A stretch of 41,142 bases of DNA from the NCBI GenBank assembly GCA_903858595.1, contig CAIOJL010000240.1:1-41142 (forward strand), written 5' to 3'. How positions within the stretch are numbered: the first letter of the stretch is position 1; each line of letters begins with the position of its first letter. The position numbers were made by a program, and so were the translations under genes. Positions 6,655 to 17,868 of this stretch are shown here, piece by piece. Under the pieces are notes generated by a model that searched no databases, was not told where the DNA came from, and saw nothing but the letters and a program-made list of their open reading frames with translations. The DNA comes from an uncultured Spartobacteria bacterium (lineage in GTDB: Bacteria; Verrucomicrobiota; Verrucomicrobiia; Chthoniobacterales; UBA6821).

Positions 6655-7542
6655 ATGTTTCTTCGAATCGAACACTCCACCTCCTATCGGTACAGCAAGC
6701 CAGTGGAGTTCACCCCTCACCTGCTGAGGTTGATGCCCAAGGGATCTCCCGGCCTTCATCTGGTGAACTCTTCGGTCACGGTAAGCCCTCAAGCCACGAT
6801 CCGCTGGAGACTCAACGCGGAGGAAAACATCGTCGGGATAGCCACGATCACCGGGAAATCCGACCGATTGCTGATCGAGAGCAGCATGGTGCTTGAGCAA
6901 CGATTCACTAATCCCTTCGACTTCGTCCTTGAGCAGCACTCGCTGCAGCTCCCCATGACCTACACAGCCGGGGAGATAAGCCTGTTGGCTCCCTACCTGG
7001 GAGTTACCGAGACATCCCTTTTCATCCTGAGCGAGTGGTTGGATCCCTTAATCAGGAATACCCAAGAAGTCTCGATGGGGTCTTCGACGACACTCGGATT
7101 ATTGCTCGCTATCAACAGAACAATCTCCGCCCAGTTTCGATACAGCCGGCGGCACGAACACGGCGTGCAACCTCCCTCCGAAACACTCCGCAGCAGTGAG
7201 GGCACTTGCCGGGATTTCGCCTGCCTCATGATGGAAGCAGCCCGCTCTCTGGGAATAGCGGCACGCTATGTGAGCGGTTATCTCTGCACCTCCGTCGGGA
7301 CGGCGGTGGTGGAGTCCGACACTCATGGCTGGTGTGAGCTCTATCTTCCGGGAGCGGGTTGGCTGGGATTCGATCCGACCAATGGCATCCTCACAGGTGC
7401 CCATCATGTACCGGTGGCGACGGCAGTGACGCCTGGAGAGATCCCTCCCGTGGAAGGGACTTATCTGGGAGCCGAAGGGGAATGCTTAAGCCATGAAGTG
7501 AGCATCACAGCCACCGAACTTCTACCAGGGGAAACCCCCTAG
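6655..7542 (+). CDS. Transglutaminase-like cysteine protease-fold protein
   Basis: The product is 295 residues. Residues 1-80 resemble the beta-rich N-terminal region found in bacterial transglutaminase-like proteins (LRIEHSTSYRYSKPV). The core carries the catalytic triad: Cys185 in EGTCRDFACLM, His224 in DTHGWCELYLPG, and Asp240 in GFDPTNG. There is no signal peptide, so it acts in the cytoplasm. Such proteins may be peptidases or amide-bond enzymes, and many sit in clusters with an alpha-E protein and ATP-grasp enzyme, which are absent here. A sigma-54-type promoter about 190 bases upstream and the ammonium transport genes next to it suggest a nitrogen-scavenging role, which is inference. 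The gene is convergent with glnK at 7604. Confidence 0.82.
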   Translation: MFLRIEHSTSYRYSKPVEFTPHLLRLMPKGSPGLHLVNSSVTVSPQATIRWRLNAEENIVGIATITGKSDRLLIESSMVLEQRFTNPFDFVLEQHSLQLPMTYTAGEISLLAPYLGVTETSLFILSEWLDPLIRNTQEVSMGSSTTLGLLLAINRTISAQFRYSRRHEHGVQPPSETLRSSEGTCRDFACLMMEAARSLGIAARYVSGYLCTSVGTAVVESDTHGWCELYLPGAGWLGFDPTNGILTGAHHVPVATAVTPGEIPPVEGTYLGAEGECLSHEVSITATELLPGETP

Positions 7543-7603
7543 ATTTTACCTCTTTCCACGGACGAGACTCTGAGTGGACTGCGCCTCCAGGAGAGGCTGG
7601 CAG

Positions 7604-9521
<1,918 letters not shown>

Positions 9522-9598
9522 TTTCCATAAGCGAGTATTTCATAATTATTCGCGATCTTTTGACAGATCGTCTCCTTCAGCTTATTGAAACCGGATAC

Positions 9599-9632
9599 GA
9601 AAAAAGGCAGAGACCGAAGCCTCCGCCTTTCC
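9599..9632 (-). terminator. Terminator of the upstream amt-glnK pair
   Basis: Read on the minus strand, GGCGGAGGC, a TTCG loop and GTCTCTGCC pair over nine positions (two G-U), followed by six T. It ends the transcript of amt copy 2 and glnK copy 2, so amt copy 1 probably needs its own promoter in 9522-9598 or readthrough. Confidence 0.88.
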
Positions 9633-9653
9633 TTGGTAACGATCTAAAGAGTC

Positions 9654-11544
<1,891 letters not shown>

Positions 11545-11591
11545 AGGGTGGTGGTGTTGTTTTACCCCTTTAGGGGCGCTAAAGGCTGATA

Positions 11592-11608
11592 AGCAACCCC
11601 CGTGCCAA
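11592..11608 (-). promoter_or_regulatory. Near-perfect sigma-54 promoter for amt-glnK copy 2
   Basis: On the minus strand the site reads TTGGCACGGGGGTTGCT, a full match to TTGGCACG-N4-TTGCW. GG and GC are 10 bases apart. The expected start near 11581 gives a leader of about 37 bases, in which CCCCTTTAGGGG (11565-11576) is palindromic. Sigma-54 control of ammonium transport is well known in other bacteria. Confidence 0.88.
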
Positions 11609-11614
11609 CTTTCG

Positions 11615-11681
11615 AAAGACCCTGATTTTGGCGTTCAGCTGCGTTTAACCTCATTGCACTCCATTCAAAATCAGGGTCTTT
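11615..11681. promoter_or_regulatory. 15-bp perfect inverted repeat upstream of the amt sigma-54 promoter
   Basis: AAAGACCCTGATTTT (11615-11629) and its exact inverse AAAATCAGGGTCTTT (11667-11681) flank 37 bases. The inner arm starts 7 bases upstream of the -24 element at 11608. It may be a paired site for an enhancer-binding activator; a transcript hairpin is the alternative. Confidence 0.6.
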
Positions 11682-11804
11682 GCAGTAAAATTTGAGTTTC
11701 TGGCGATTTTTGATCCCCGAAGCCGTCGCGGGTAAGAATTGGCTGTTTTTAGCCATATCTTGAGTGCTCTCATCCAGGGGTTGCCCCCTCTGCTATAAAA
11801 GCCC

Positions 11805-13580
11805 ATGCGAATTTTGCTGCGAGTTTTCGGTTACACGGCGCGCTATCCTTGGATGGCGGCAGCCACGATGTTCTGTGCGATCGTCGGCACGCTGATGGTA
11901 GCGGTTTTTCCTGCCGTCACCCAGAAGGTCATTGAGGTCGTTCTCTTACAGCATCATCCGGAAAAGCTGGTTCCTCTGATCGCAATGGGTTTTGCAGCCT
12001 TCTTCGCCCAGGATCTCCTGAACTGCCTCCGTATTCTGGTGAACAATCACTTTGAGCAGCGGGTGATCTTTGACCTCCGGAGTGATCTCTATGCCCGGAT
12101 CCAGATGCTGCCCCTCCCGTGGTTCGACAACCGCGCGACGGGCGACATCATGACCCGGCTCGTGGAGGATGTGACCAACGTGGAGCGAGTCCTGATCGAC
12201 GGCATCGAGCAGGGAACGGTAGCTCTGCTGCAGATCGCTATCGTCCTTGTCCTCATGGCCCATTACAGCATGGTCCTGATGCTGGCTGCCTTGACGCCCG
12301 TTCCCTTCCTGGCTCTCGGGGCACTCTTCTACACGCTGACTGCCGGAAAGCGCTACCGGGCCACCCGCAAGGCTACCTCGGCCCTGAACTCCCTTCTCCA
12401 TGATAACCTCGACGGGATCCGCCAGATCAAGACCTACGCCACCGAGGAGAGGGAACACGCCCGATTCAATGCATCAAGCGAAGCTCTCAAGAAAGCCTCT
12501 CTCATCGTGATGCGCTATTGGGCGATCTACAGCCCGACAATGAACCTCCTTGGGAACGCGGGAATGATCCTCATCCTTGCCGTGGGGGGGATGCAGGTAC
12601 TGCATGGAACGATGGAGCTTAGTGTCCTGGTCGCCTTCCTCCTGCTGGCACGCTATCTCTATGAACCGGTCGGACGCCTCCATTCCCTCAACCAGTTGCT
12701 TCAGGCGGGCCGAGCCGCAAGCGAACGGGTCTTCTCGATTCTGGATGCCCCGTTGGAGGAGGGCTGGAGGAATCCCGCTGCGAGCGCCGAGGCTATCTCC
12801 CTGAAGGGTGACGTCCGTTACGAGTCCGTGGGATTCGAGTATCAAGCCGGGACTGCTGTACTCCATGACATCTCTCTCCATGCCAAGCCGGGCGAGATGA
12901 TCGCGCTGGTGGGATCGACCGGTGCAGGAAAGACCTCGCTCGTCCACCTGCTCAGCAGATTCTACGAGCTCAGCTCCGGAGAGATCCTGCTGGATGGGCG
13001 CCTGATCCATGAGATCCCCCTGAGCGAACTCCGCCGCTCCGTCGCCATGGTGACGCAGGAGAGCTTCCTCTTCAACGGCACCACGGCCGACAATCTGCTC
13101 ATTGCAAAACCCGATGCCACTGAGGAGGAGATGTGGAGGGTACTAGCCGCCGCGAATGCAGAAGCCTTCATACGCCGTCTTCCTAAGGGGCTCCACACGC
13201 AACTCGGCGAACGCGGCGTCAAGCTGAGCGTCGGTGAGAAACAGCGTCTCTCCATCGCGCGCGCCCTGCTGAAGAACCCGCCGATCCTTGTCCTCGACGA
13301 GGCGACTGCCAGCGTGGACAACACGACGGAACGTCTGATCCAGGAGGCACTAGCCCACTTGCTGGAGGGTCGTACCAGCTTCGTGATCGCCCACCGACTC
13401 TCAACCGTCCGCCATGCCGACCAGATTCTGGTGCTGGAGAGGGGACGCATCGTCGAGAGGGGCAATCACGAGACGCTCCTTGCCGCGGGCGGACTCTATT
13501 CCTCCCTCTGCAAGGAAGCCGAAGCCCATCACGCGGTCTTCGGGGAGAGCAGAATTGACATCTCGCGCGATTTGGACTGA
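11805..13580 (+). CDS. ABC exporter, fused membrane and ATPase domains (MsbA-like)
   Basis: The product is 591 residues: six membrane helices in the first 310 residues (ABC type I exporter fold), then the ATPase. Walker A is GSTGAGKT at 370-377, the Q-loop lies in MVTQESFLFNGT, the signature is LSVGE at 474-478 and Walker B ends Asp498-Glu499 (VLDEATASVD). The H-loop is IAHRLST. It works as a homodimer at the inner membrane and may move lipid, lipopolysaccharide precursors or drugs; the substrate is not evident. A TATAAA lies 6 bases upstream of the ATG. The stop codon at 13578-13580 is the first three bases of a repeat element. Confidence 0.9.
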   Translation: MRILLRVFGYTARYPWMAAATMFCAIVGTLMVAVFPAVTQKVIEVVLLQHHPEKLVPLIAMGFAAFFAQDLLNCLRILVNNHFEQRVIFDLRSDLYARIQMLPLPWFDNRATGDIMTRLVEDVTNVERVLIDGIEQGTVALLQIAIVLVLMAHYSMVLMLAALTPVPFLALGALFYTLTAGKRYRATRKATSALNSLLHDNLDGIRQIKTYATEEREHARFNASSEALKKASLIVMRYWAIYSPTMNLLGNAGMILILAVGGMQVLHGTMELSVLVAFLLLARYLYEPVGRLHSLNQLLQAGRAASERVFSILDAPLEEGWRNPAASAEAISLKGDVRYESVGFEYQAGTAVLHDISLHAKPGEMIALVGSTGAGKTSLVHLLSRFYELSSGEILLDGRLIHEIPLSELRRSVAMVTQESFLFNGTTADNLLIAKPDATEEEMWRVLAAANAEAFIRRLPKGLHTQLGERGVKLSVGEKQRLSIARALLKNPPILVLDEATASVDNTTERLIQEALAHLLEGRTSFVIAHRLSTVRHADQILVLERGRIVERGNHETLLAAGGLYSSLCKEAEAHHAVFGESRIDISRDLD

Positions 13581-13668
13581 GTCATGGCCACAAAATGCAC
13601 AGGAAGAGACTCATAGGGGCATCCGCACATTCCCCCTTTTTGTGTTTTTTTGTAACTTTTGTGGCTAA
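13578..13668. repeat. Inverted-repeat intergenic element (GCCACAA type), copy 2
   Basis: It begins TGAGTCATGGCCACAAAATG and ends CTTTTGTGGCTA, the same two ends as the element at 3528-3653 but in the opposite orientation and about 35 bases shorter. The two ends are imperfect inverses (GCCACAAAA and TTTTGTGGC). It follows the ABC exporter directly, and its first three bases are that gene's stop codon. Confidence 0.75.
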
Positions 13669-13718
13669 ATCTTTTCTTAAGATATTCTAGGAATAGGAGA
13701 CGTCGAAAAATTCGTCCC

Positions 13719-13756
13719 TTGACCCGGAGTTACTATTTGGTATATTTGCCAAATAG
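13719..13756 (+). promoter_or_regulatory. arsR promoter with embedded palindromic operator
   Basis: A -35 box TTGACC (13719-13724) and a -10 box TATATT (13741-13746) are 16 bases apart. CTATTTGG (13733-13740) and CCAAATAG (13749-13756) form a perfect 8-bp inverted repeat around the -10 box and end at the base before the arsR ATG. ArsR binding here would block RNA polymerase. The predicted start falls at 13753-13757, so the transcript is leaderless or nearly so. Confidence 0.75.
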
Positions 13757-14083
13757 ATGCCTCCAAAACTTCAGAAGCTCAAATCCAACGCGACGGTCCG
13801 CGCCTCCATCGTGAAGGCGATGGCCCATCCCTCGCGCCTCCTGATCATGGAGGCCCTGATGCAGGGCGAGCACTGCGTGAACGATCTCACGGAAATGGTA
13901 GGTTGCGACGTGACGACTCTCTCCAAGCACCTGGCAGTAATGAAAAAGGCCGGACTCCTTATCTGCGAGAAGCGCGGCCTTCAGGTCTTTTACCAGATCG
14001 CCTGCCCCTGCTTCACGGAGTTCTTTCGCTGCATCGACCTCATCTCCAGCTCCAACAACCGCAGGCTTCGGTGCGCCTGCTGA
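13757..14083 (+). CDS. arsR: ArsR/SmtB-family arsenic-responsive repressor
   Basis: This 108-residue winged-helix repressor has the usual fold: KAMAHPSRLLIMEAL, then the recognition helix DVTTLSKHLAVMKKAGL and a wing EKRGLQVFYQI. The classical As(III) site ELCVCD is replaced by EHCVNDL with a single Cys. Additional Cys are in GCD before the recognition helix, in ACPCF, and in the C-terminal RCAC. Arsenite is therefore probably bound by a different set of cysteines, as is known for other ArsR variants. The gene heads a plus-strand operon arsR-arsD-arsA-fmdB-like-trxB-arsC-aquaporin and is probably autoregulated through the operator at 13733-13756. Confidence 0.9.
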   Translation: MPPKLQKLKSNATVRASIVKAMAHPSRLLIMEALMQGEHCVNDLTEMVGCDVTTLSKHLAVMKKAGLLICEKRGLQVFYQIACPCFTEFFRCIDLISSSNNRRLRCAC

Positions 14084-14089
14084 TTTTTT

Positions 14090-14413
14090 ATGAAAACCAT
14101 CCAAGTCTACGACCCGGCCATGTGCTGCTCCTCCGGGGCCTGCGGTCCTGACATCGACCCGATCCTTCCCCAGGTGGCGGCCTTCCTTCATCAGTTGAAG
14201 GAACATGGGGTGGCGGTAGATCGATTCAATCTCTCTCAACAGCCGCTGGCCTTTGTGCAGAACGCTGAGGTGAAGAACCTCCTTCAATCCGAGGGAACCG
14301 AAGCCCTACCCCTCTTCTTCATCGACGGAAAGCTCGCTCTCAAGGGTGCTTATCCCGATCACGACAAGCGCAAGGAGTGGCTGATCGCTCACAAACTGCA
14401 GGCCACCCAGTGA
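14090..14413 (+). CDS. arsD: ArsD arsenite metallochaperone
   Basis: The 107-residue product has the three arsenite-binding cysteines Cys12, Cys13 and Cys18 (PAMCCSSGACGP) at the same numbers as the Escherichia coli plasmid protein. ArsD carries As(III) or Sb(III) to the ArsA ATPase. The remaining thioredoxin-like fold includes ALPLFFIDGKLALKGAYP. The C-terminal Cys pairs of the plasmid version are absent, as in most chromosomal ArsD proteins. It starts 6 bases after arsR, and its stop overlaps the arsA start (TGATG), indicating coupled translation. Confidence 0.95.
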   Translation: MKTIQVYDPAMCCSSGACGPDIDPILPQVAAFLHQLKEHGVAVDRFNLSQQPLAFVQNAEVKNLLQSEGTEALPLFFIDGKLALKGAYPDHDKRKEWLIAHKLQATQ

Positions 14414-16206
14414 TGTATCTTCACCTTTCCAGCCTTGTTGGGAGTGCGACACGGTTTCTTTTTTTCACCGGCAAAGGGGGTGTTGGAAAAACGTCCCTTG
14501 CCTGTTCCACAGCCGTGGCCCTCGCAGATCTAGGAAAGAGGGTTCTTCTTGTCAGTACCGATCCTGCTTCCAACCTGGATGAGGTATTGGGAGTCCAACT
14601 CAGCAACCAGCCCAGGCCTCTACCGGGAGTTCACAATCTCTTTGCCTTGAATATCGACCCCGCGCAGGCAGCTCATGCCTATCGGGAAAAGATTGTCGGC
14701 CCCATGCGGGGCATCCTTCCCGAGGCTGCCCTCCGCAGCATGGAAGAACAACTCTCCGGTGCCTGCACGATGGAGATTGCGGCGTTTGATGAGTTCGCTC
14801 GGCTACTTGGAGATCCCTCCATTACCAAGGAATACGATCATGTGGTTTTTGACACGGCCCCCACGGGTCATACGCTGCGCCTGCTCACTCTTCCGAAAGC
14901 CTGGACTGGCTATTTTCAGACCAATACTTCAGGGACTTCCTGCCTCGGACCACTGGCCGGATTGGAACAACAGAGGGCTGTTTACGAGGGTGCCCTGAAT
15001 GCCCTCGCCAATGCCGAACAAACGACTCTGGTTCTGGTCAGCCGAGCCCAAGTTCCGCCACTCAGGGAGGCAGAACGTACATTCAAGGAGCTTTCTCAAC
15101 TTGGAGTCATCAATCAGCGACTTGTCCTTACTGGTCTCTTCAAGACTTCAGAACCTGGAGATCCCGTGGCCGATGCCTTGGAAGTCCGAGAACTAAAGGC
15201 CATTGCCCAGTTTAAGGATTTTCTGACTCAGCTTCCGGTTTATTCGGTTCCACTTCATGCCAACAATCTCCTGGGACTTGATGCACTTCGGGCGATTGTT
15301 TCAGAATCAACATTGGAGAATCCATCCCAATCACAGGAAAATAGCCTTGTTACCCCGGAATTTCTTTCTATCGAGAGTCTGATTGAATCCCTTATCTCAA
15401 CGGGACGAGGCGTCATCATGACGATGGGCAAGGGGGGGGTAGGGAAGACCACCGTTGCCGCCGCCCTTGCCATGGAACTTGCCCGGCGAGGACATCCCGT
15501 TCATCTCTCGACAACCGATCCCGCCGCCCATGTTGGTGAGACCCTGGGGGCTGCTGTTGACGGGCTGACCATCAGCCGTATCGACCCTGCCAAGGAAACC
15601 GAAGCCTATGTCGCTCAGGTCATGGAGGCTCAGGGGGCAAATCTTGATTCCGATGGTCGCGCCTTGCTGGAGGAAGATCTCCGTTCACCTTGCACTGAGG
15701 AGATCGCCGTCTTCAAAGCCTTTGCCCGAACGGTGGCCCAGGCTGAAGGATCTTTTGTGATTCTGGATACCGCTCCTACGGGACATACCCTGCTCCTCCT
15801 CGACGCCACAGAAGCCTATCACCGCGAGTTGGGACGTCAGGCACGAGAGAGCATTCCGGAGGAAGTCAGCAAGCTGCTGCCCCGTCTCCGAGATCCCAAC
15901 TATACCAGAGTTCTTCTGGTTACGCTCCCGGAGGCAACTCCTGTTCACGAAGCTGCTGCCCTCCAGTCTGATTTAAGGCGTGCGGGAATCGAACCCTTCG
16001 GATGGGTGGTAAACCAAAGTTTCTACTGCCTCCATACCGAGAATCCTCTGCTGAAAAGAAGGGCCAAGAACGAGATCCCCTACCTTCTAGAGGTCAGCCA
16101 AAAGCTCGCTTCCAGGGCCTATCTCCTGCGCTGGCTGGGGGAAGAGCCTACAGGCCCTACCGCGCTAGGCTACCTCCTTCACCATCCTCCCAACGCCAAA
16201 CCCTAA
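14413..16206 (+). CDS. arsA: ArsA arsenite-activated ATPase, duplicated form
   Basis: The ATG at 14413 overlapping the arsD stop gives 597 residues. Two homologous halves each carry a deviant P-loop GKGGVGKT (20-27 and 339-346) and a DTAPTGHTL motif. The metalloid-activating cysteines are Cys118, Cys177 and Cys427, each offset by exactly five from Cys113, Cys172 and Cys422 of the E. coli enzyme, so the protein should be arsenite-stimulated. ArsA normally sits on ArsB, or sometimes Acr3, and drives arsenite efflux; neither permease is in this operon. An eight-G run (15432-15439) in the second P-loop region is in frame. It is longer than the single-domain ArsA/GET3 proteins. Confidence 0.95.
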   Translation: MYLHLSSLVGSATRFLFFTGKGGVGKTSLACSTAVALADLGKRVLLVSTDPASNLDEVLGVQLSNQPRPLPGVHNLFALNIDPAQAAHAYREKIVGPMRGILPEAALRSMEEQLSGACTMEIAAFDEFARLLGDPSITKEYDHVVFDTAPTGHTLRLLTLPKAWTGYFQTNTSGTSCLGPLAGLEQQRAVYEGALNALANAEQTTLVLVSRAQVPPLREAERTFKELSQLGVINQRLVLTGLFKTSEPGDPVADALEVRELKAIAQFKDFLTQLPVYSVPLHANNLLGLDALRAIVSESTLENPSQSQENSLVTPEFLSIESLIESLISTGRGVIMTMGKGGVGKTTVAAALAMELARRGHPVHLSTTDPAAHVGETLGAAVDGLTISRIDPAKETEAYVAQVMEAQGANLDSDGRALLEEDLRSPCTEEIAVFKAFARTVAQAEGSFVILDTAPTGHTLLLLDATEAYHRELGRQARESIPEEVSKLLPRLRDPNYTRVLLVTLPEATPVHEAAALQSDLRRAGIEPFGWVVNQSFYCLHTENPLLKRRAKNEIPYLLEVSQKLASRAYLLRWLGEEPTGPTALGYLLHHPPNAKP

Positions 16207-16229
16207 TAATCCAAAAATCCAAGCACACT

Positions 16230-16445
16230 ATGCCAACCTACATCTACGAAACTGTGATTGAAAACGTATCCGCGAGCTGCTGCTCAGACCCGACGTATTG
16301 CGAGATCGACCAGAGTGAGAACTCACAGCCCCTGAGCCAACATCCCGATACGGGAGCAACCATCAAGAGGGTAATCATCGACGGCAAACCCTTGGTGAAA
16401 GAAGAAGAGGGTGATTCCTGCTGCAGCAGCACCGGATGCTGCTGA
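16230..16445 (+). CDS. Small Cys-rich FmdB-like protein in the arsenic operon
   Basis: The product is 71 residues. It opens MPTYIYETV like FmdB-family proteins, and HPDTGATIKRVIIDG matches the HPETG-x-xRRVI region of that family, but the usual CxxCG zinc ribbon is missing. Instead it has vicinal cysteines: CCSDPTYC near residues 17-24 and SCCSSTGCC at the C-terminus. Vicinal thiols of this kind bind As(III) or soft metals. It lies between arsA and trxB, so it may be an arsenite buffer or carrier; this is inference. The leader (ATCCAAAAATCCAAGCACACT) is A/C-rich without a Shine-Dalgarno sequence. Confidence 0.75.
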   Translation: MPTYIYETVIENVSASCCSDPTYCEIDQSENSQPLSQHPDTGATIKRVIIDGKPLVKEEEGDSCCSSTGCC

Positions 16446-16470
16446 TTTCAAAAGCCTTGGGAACTCATCC

Positions 16471-17400
16471 ATGGAACAAGTCGTCATCATTGGATCCGGA
16501 TGCGCTGGATGGACTGCCGCCATTTATACGGCTAGGGCAAACCTCTCTCCCCTGTTAATTACCGGACAACAACCCGGAGGACTCCTCACAACGACCTCTA
16601 GCGTCGAGAACTTTCCCGGCTTCAGCAATGGCATCGAGGGGACTGCTCTGATGTTGGAAATGCAGGAGCAGGCAACCCGCTTCGGCACCCGTATTGAGTA
16701 TCTGAGCAAGGTGGATTCGGTCGATTTTTTATCTTCACCGTTCAAGCTATCCGTTGAGGGCAAAGTCATTGAGGCCAAGAGCGTCATCGTTTCCGTAGGT
16801 GCCGGGCATCGGCATCTTGGAGTTGGCGGGGAGCATGAACTGGAGAATAAGGGCGTGACCTATTGCGCCACCTGTGACGGAGCACTTCCCATCTTCCGCA
16901 ATAAGCCTCTCGTGGTGGTTGGTGGTGGGGATTCCGCCTGTGAGGAAGCCAGCTACCTCACCCGCTTTGCATCACAGGTCTATTTGATCCACCGCAGGGA
17001 CACCCTGCGAGCCTCCAAGATCATGGCTGAGCGCACACTAGCCAACCCCAAGATCACGATGGTATGGGACTCCGTCGTCGAGGAAGTCCTCGATGTCACC
17101 CAGGACAAAGTGACGGGCGTTCGTCTCAAGAATATCGAGACCGGAGAAACCAGCACTCTGGACTGCGCCGGAGTCTTTGTTGCGATTGGTCACACTCCAA
17201 ACACCCAGATCTTCAAGAGCCAATTGGAAATAAACGATGCTGGGTACATCACTCTCGGAGAAGGGAGTCGGACCAGTATCCCGGGTGTCTTTGCCGCAGG
17301 AGACTGCGCTGACTCCGTTTACCGCCAGGCCATTACCGCATCCGGAATGGGATGTTCAGCCGCCATCGATGCCGAACGCTATCTCGCTTCCCTTCAATAA
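16471..17400 (+). CDS. trxB: Thioredoxin reductase (NADPH)
   Basis: The chosen ATG gives 309 residues, the normal length; an upstream in-frame ATG would overlap the previous gene. FAD binds at GSGCAGWTAAIYTAR (8-22) and GVFAAGDCAD near the end, NADPH at GGGDSACEEA, and the redox pair is CATC at 132-135. The FAD motif has GSGCAG instead of the usual GSGPAG. The enzyme reduces thioredoxin, which regenerates the arsenate reductase encoded next, so its place in the operon is functional. A general trxB may exist elsewhere. Confidence 0.93.
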   Translation: MEQVVIIGSGCAGWTAAIYTARANLSPLLITGQQPGGLLTTTSSVENFPGFSNGIEGTALMLEMQEQATRFGTRIEYLSKVDSVDFLSSPFKLSVEGKVIEAKSVIVSVGAGHRHLGVGGEHELENKGVTYCATCDGALPIFRNKPLVVVGGGDSACEEASYLTRFASQVYLIHRRDTLRASKIMAERTLANPKITMVWDSVVEEVLDVTQDKVTGVRLKNIETGETSTLDCAGVFVAIGHTPNTQIFKSQLEINDAGYITLGEGSRTSIPGVFAAGDCADSVYRQAITASGMGCSAAIDAERYLASLQ

Positions 17401-17421
17401 TCACCCAACAAACCAAAAACC

Positions 17422-17868
17422 ATGAGCAACAAACCTCTCGTCCTTATCCTCTGCACGGGCAATTCCTGCCGCAGTCACCTTGCGGAAGGAACCCTCCGTG
17501 CCGCCGCCGGTCATCTCATCGAAGTCGCCAGCGCGGGCTCCAAACCTGCCGGATACGTCCACCCGAAGTCCATCGAAGTGATGAAGGAGATCGGCATCAA
17601 TATTTCCGGACATCATTCCAAACACCTTGATGAGTTTCTGAATCGTTCCGTCGATACAGTGATCACAGTCTGCGGGAATGCCGACCAGTCCTGCCCGATG
17701 TTCCCAGGTCAGGTGAACCGCTTCCATTGGGGCTTCGAGGATCCTGCCCATGCAACGGGTAGTGAAGAGGAGATTCTCAACGAGTTCCGCCGAGTCCGCG
17801 ACCAGATCAAGCTCGTGTTCGAGGCGTACGCCGCGGGTCTCAAGCGAGGGAAGGAGCTTTCATTTTGA
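17422..17868 (+). CDS. arsC: Thioredoxin-coupled arsenate reductase (LMW phosphatase fold)
   Basis: This 148-residue cytoplasmic enzyme reduces arsenate to arsenite. The phosphatase-like loop CTGNSCRS places the nucleophile at Cys11, and the relay cysteines are Cys84 and Cys91 in VCGNADQSC, matching the Cys10/82/89 triad of the Staphylococcus aureus enzyme. The C-terminus carries FEDPAHATG with the conserved Asp-Pro. It depends on thioredoxin and thioredoxin reductase, the latter encoded directly upstream. The leader before the ATG is A/C-rich (CCAACAAACCAAAAACC). Its last codons overlap the start of the aquaporin gene. Confidence 0.95.
   Translation: MSNKPLVLILCTGNSCRSHLAEGTLRAAAGHLIEVASAGSKPAGYVHPKSIEVMKEIGINISGHHSKHLDEFLNRSVDTVITVCGNADQSCPMFPGQVNRFHWGFEDPAHATGSEEEILNEFRRVRDQIKLVFEAYAAGLKRGKELSF

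Noticed and set aside
11794-11807. Leaderless promoter (TATAAA) for the ABC exporter
   Set aside because: No -35 box at the right distance was found, so the box alone is not evidence.
15432-15439. Run of eight G in arsA as a frameshift site
   Set aside because: The reading frame is intact on both sides and the P-loop is encoded correctly; the run at 22232-22239 in the Sco gene is likewise in frame.
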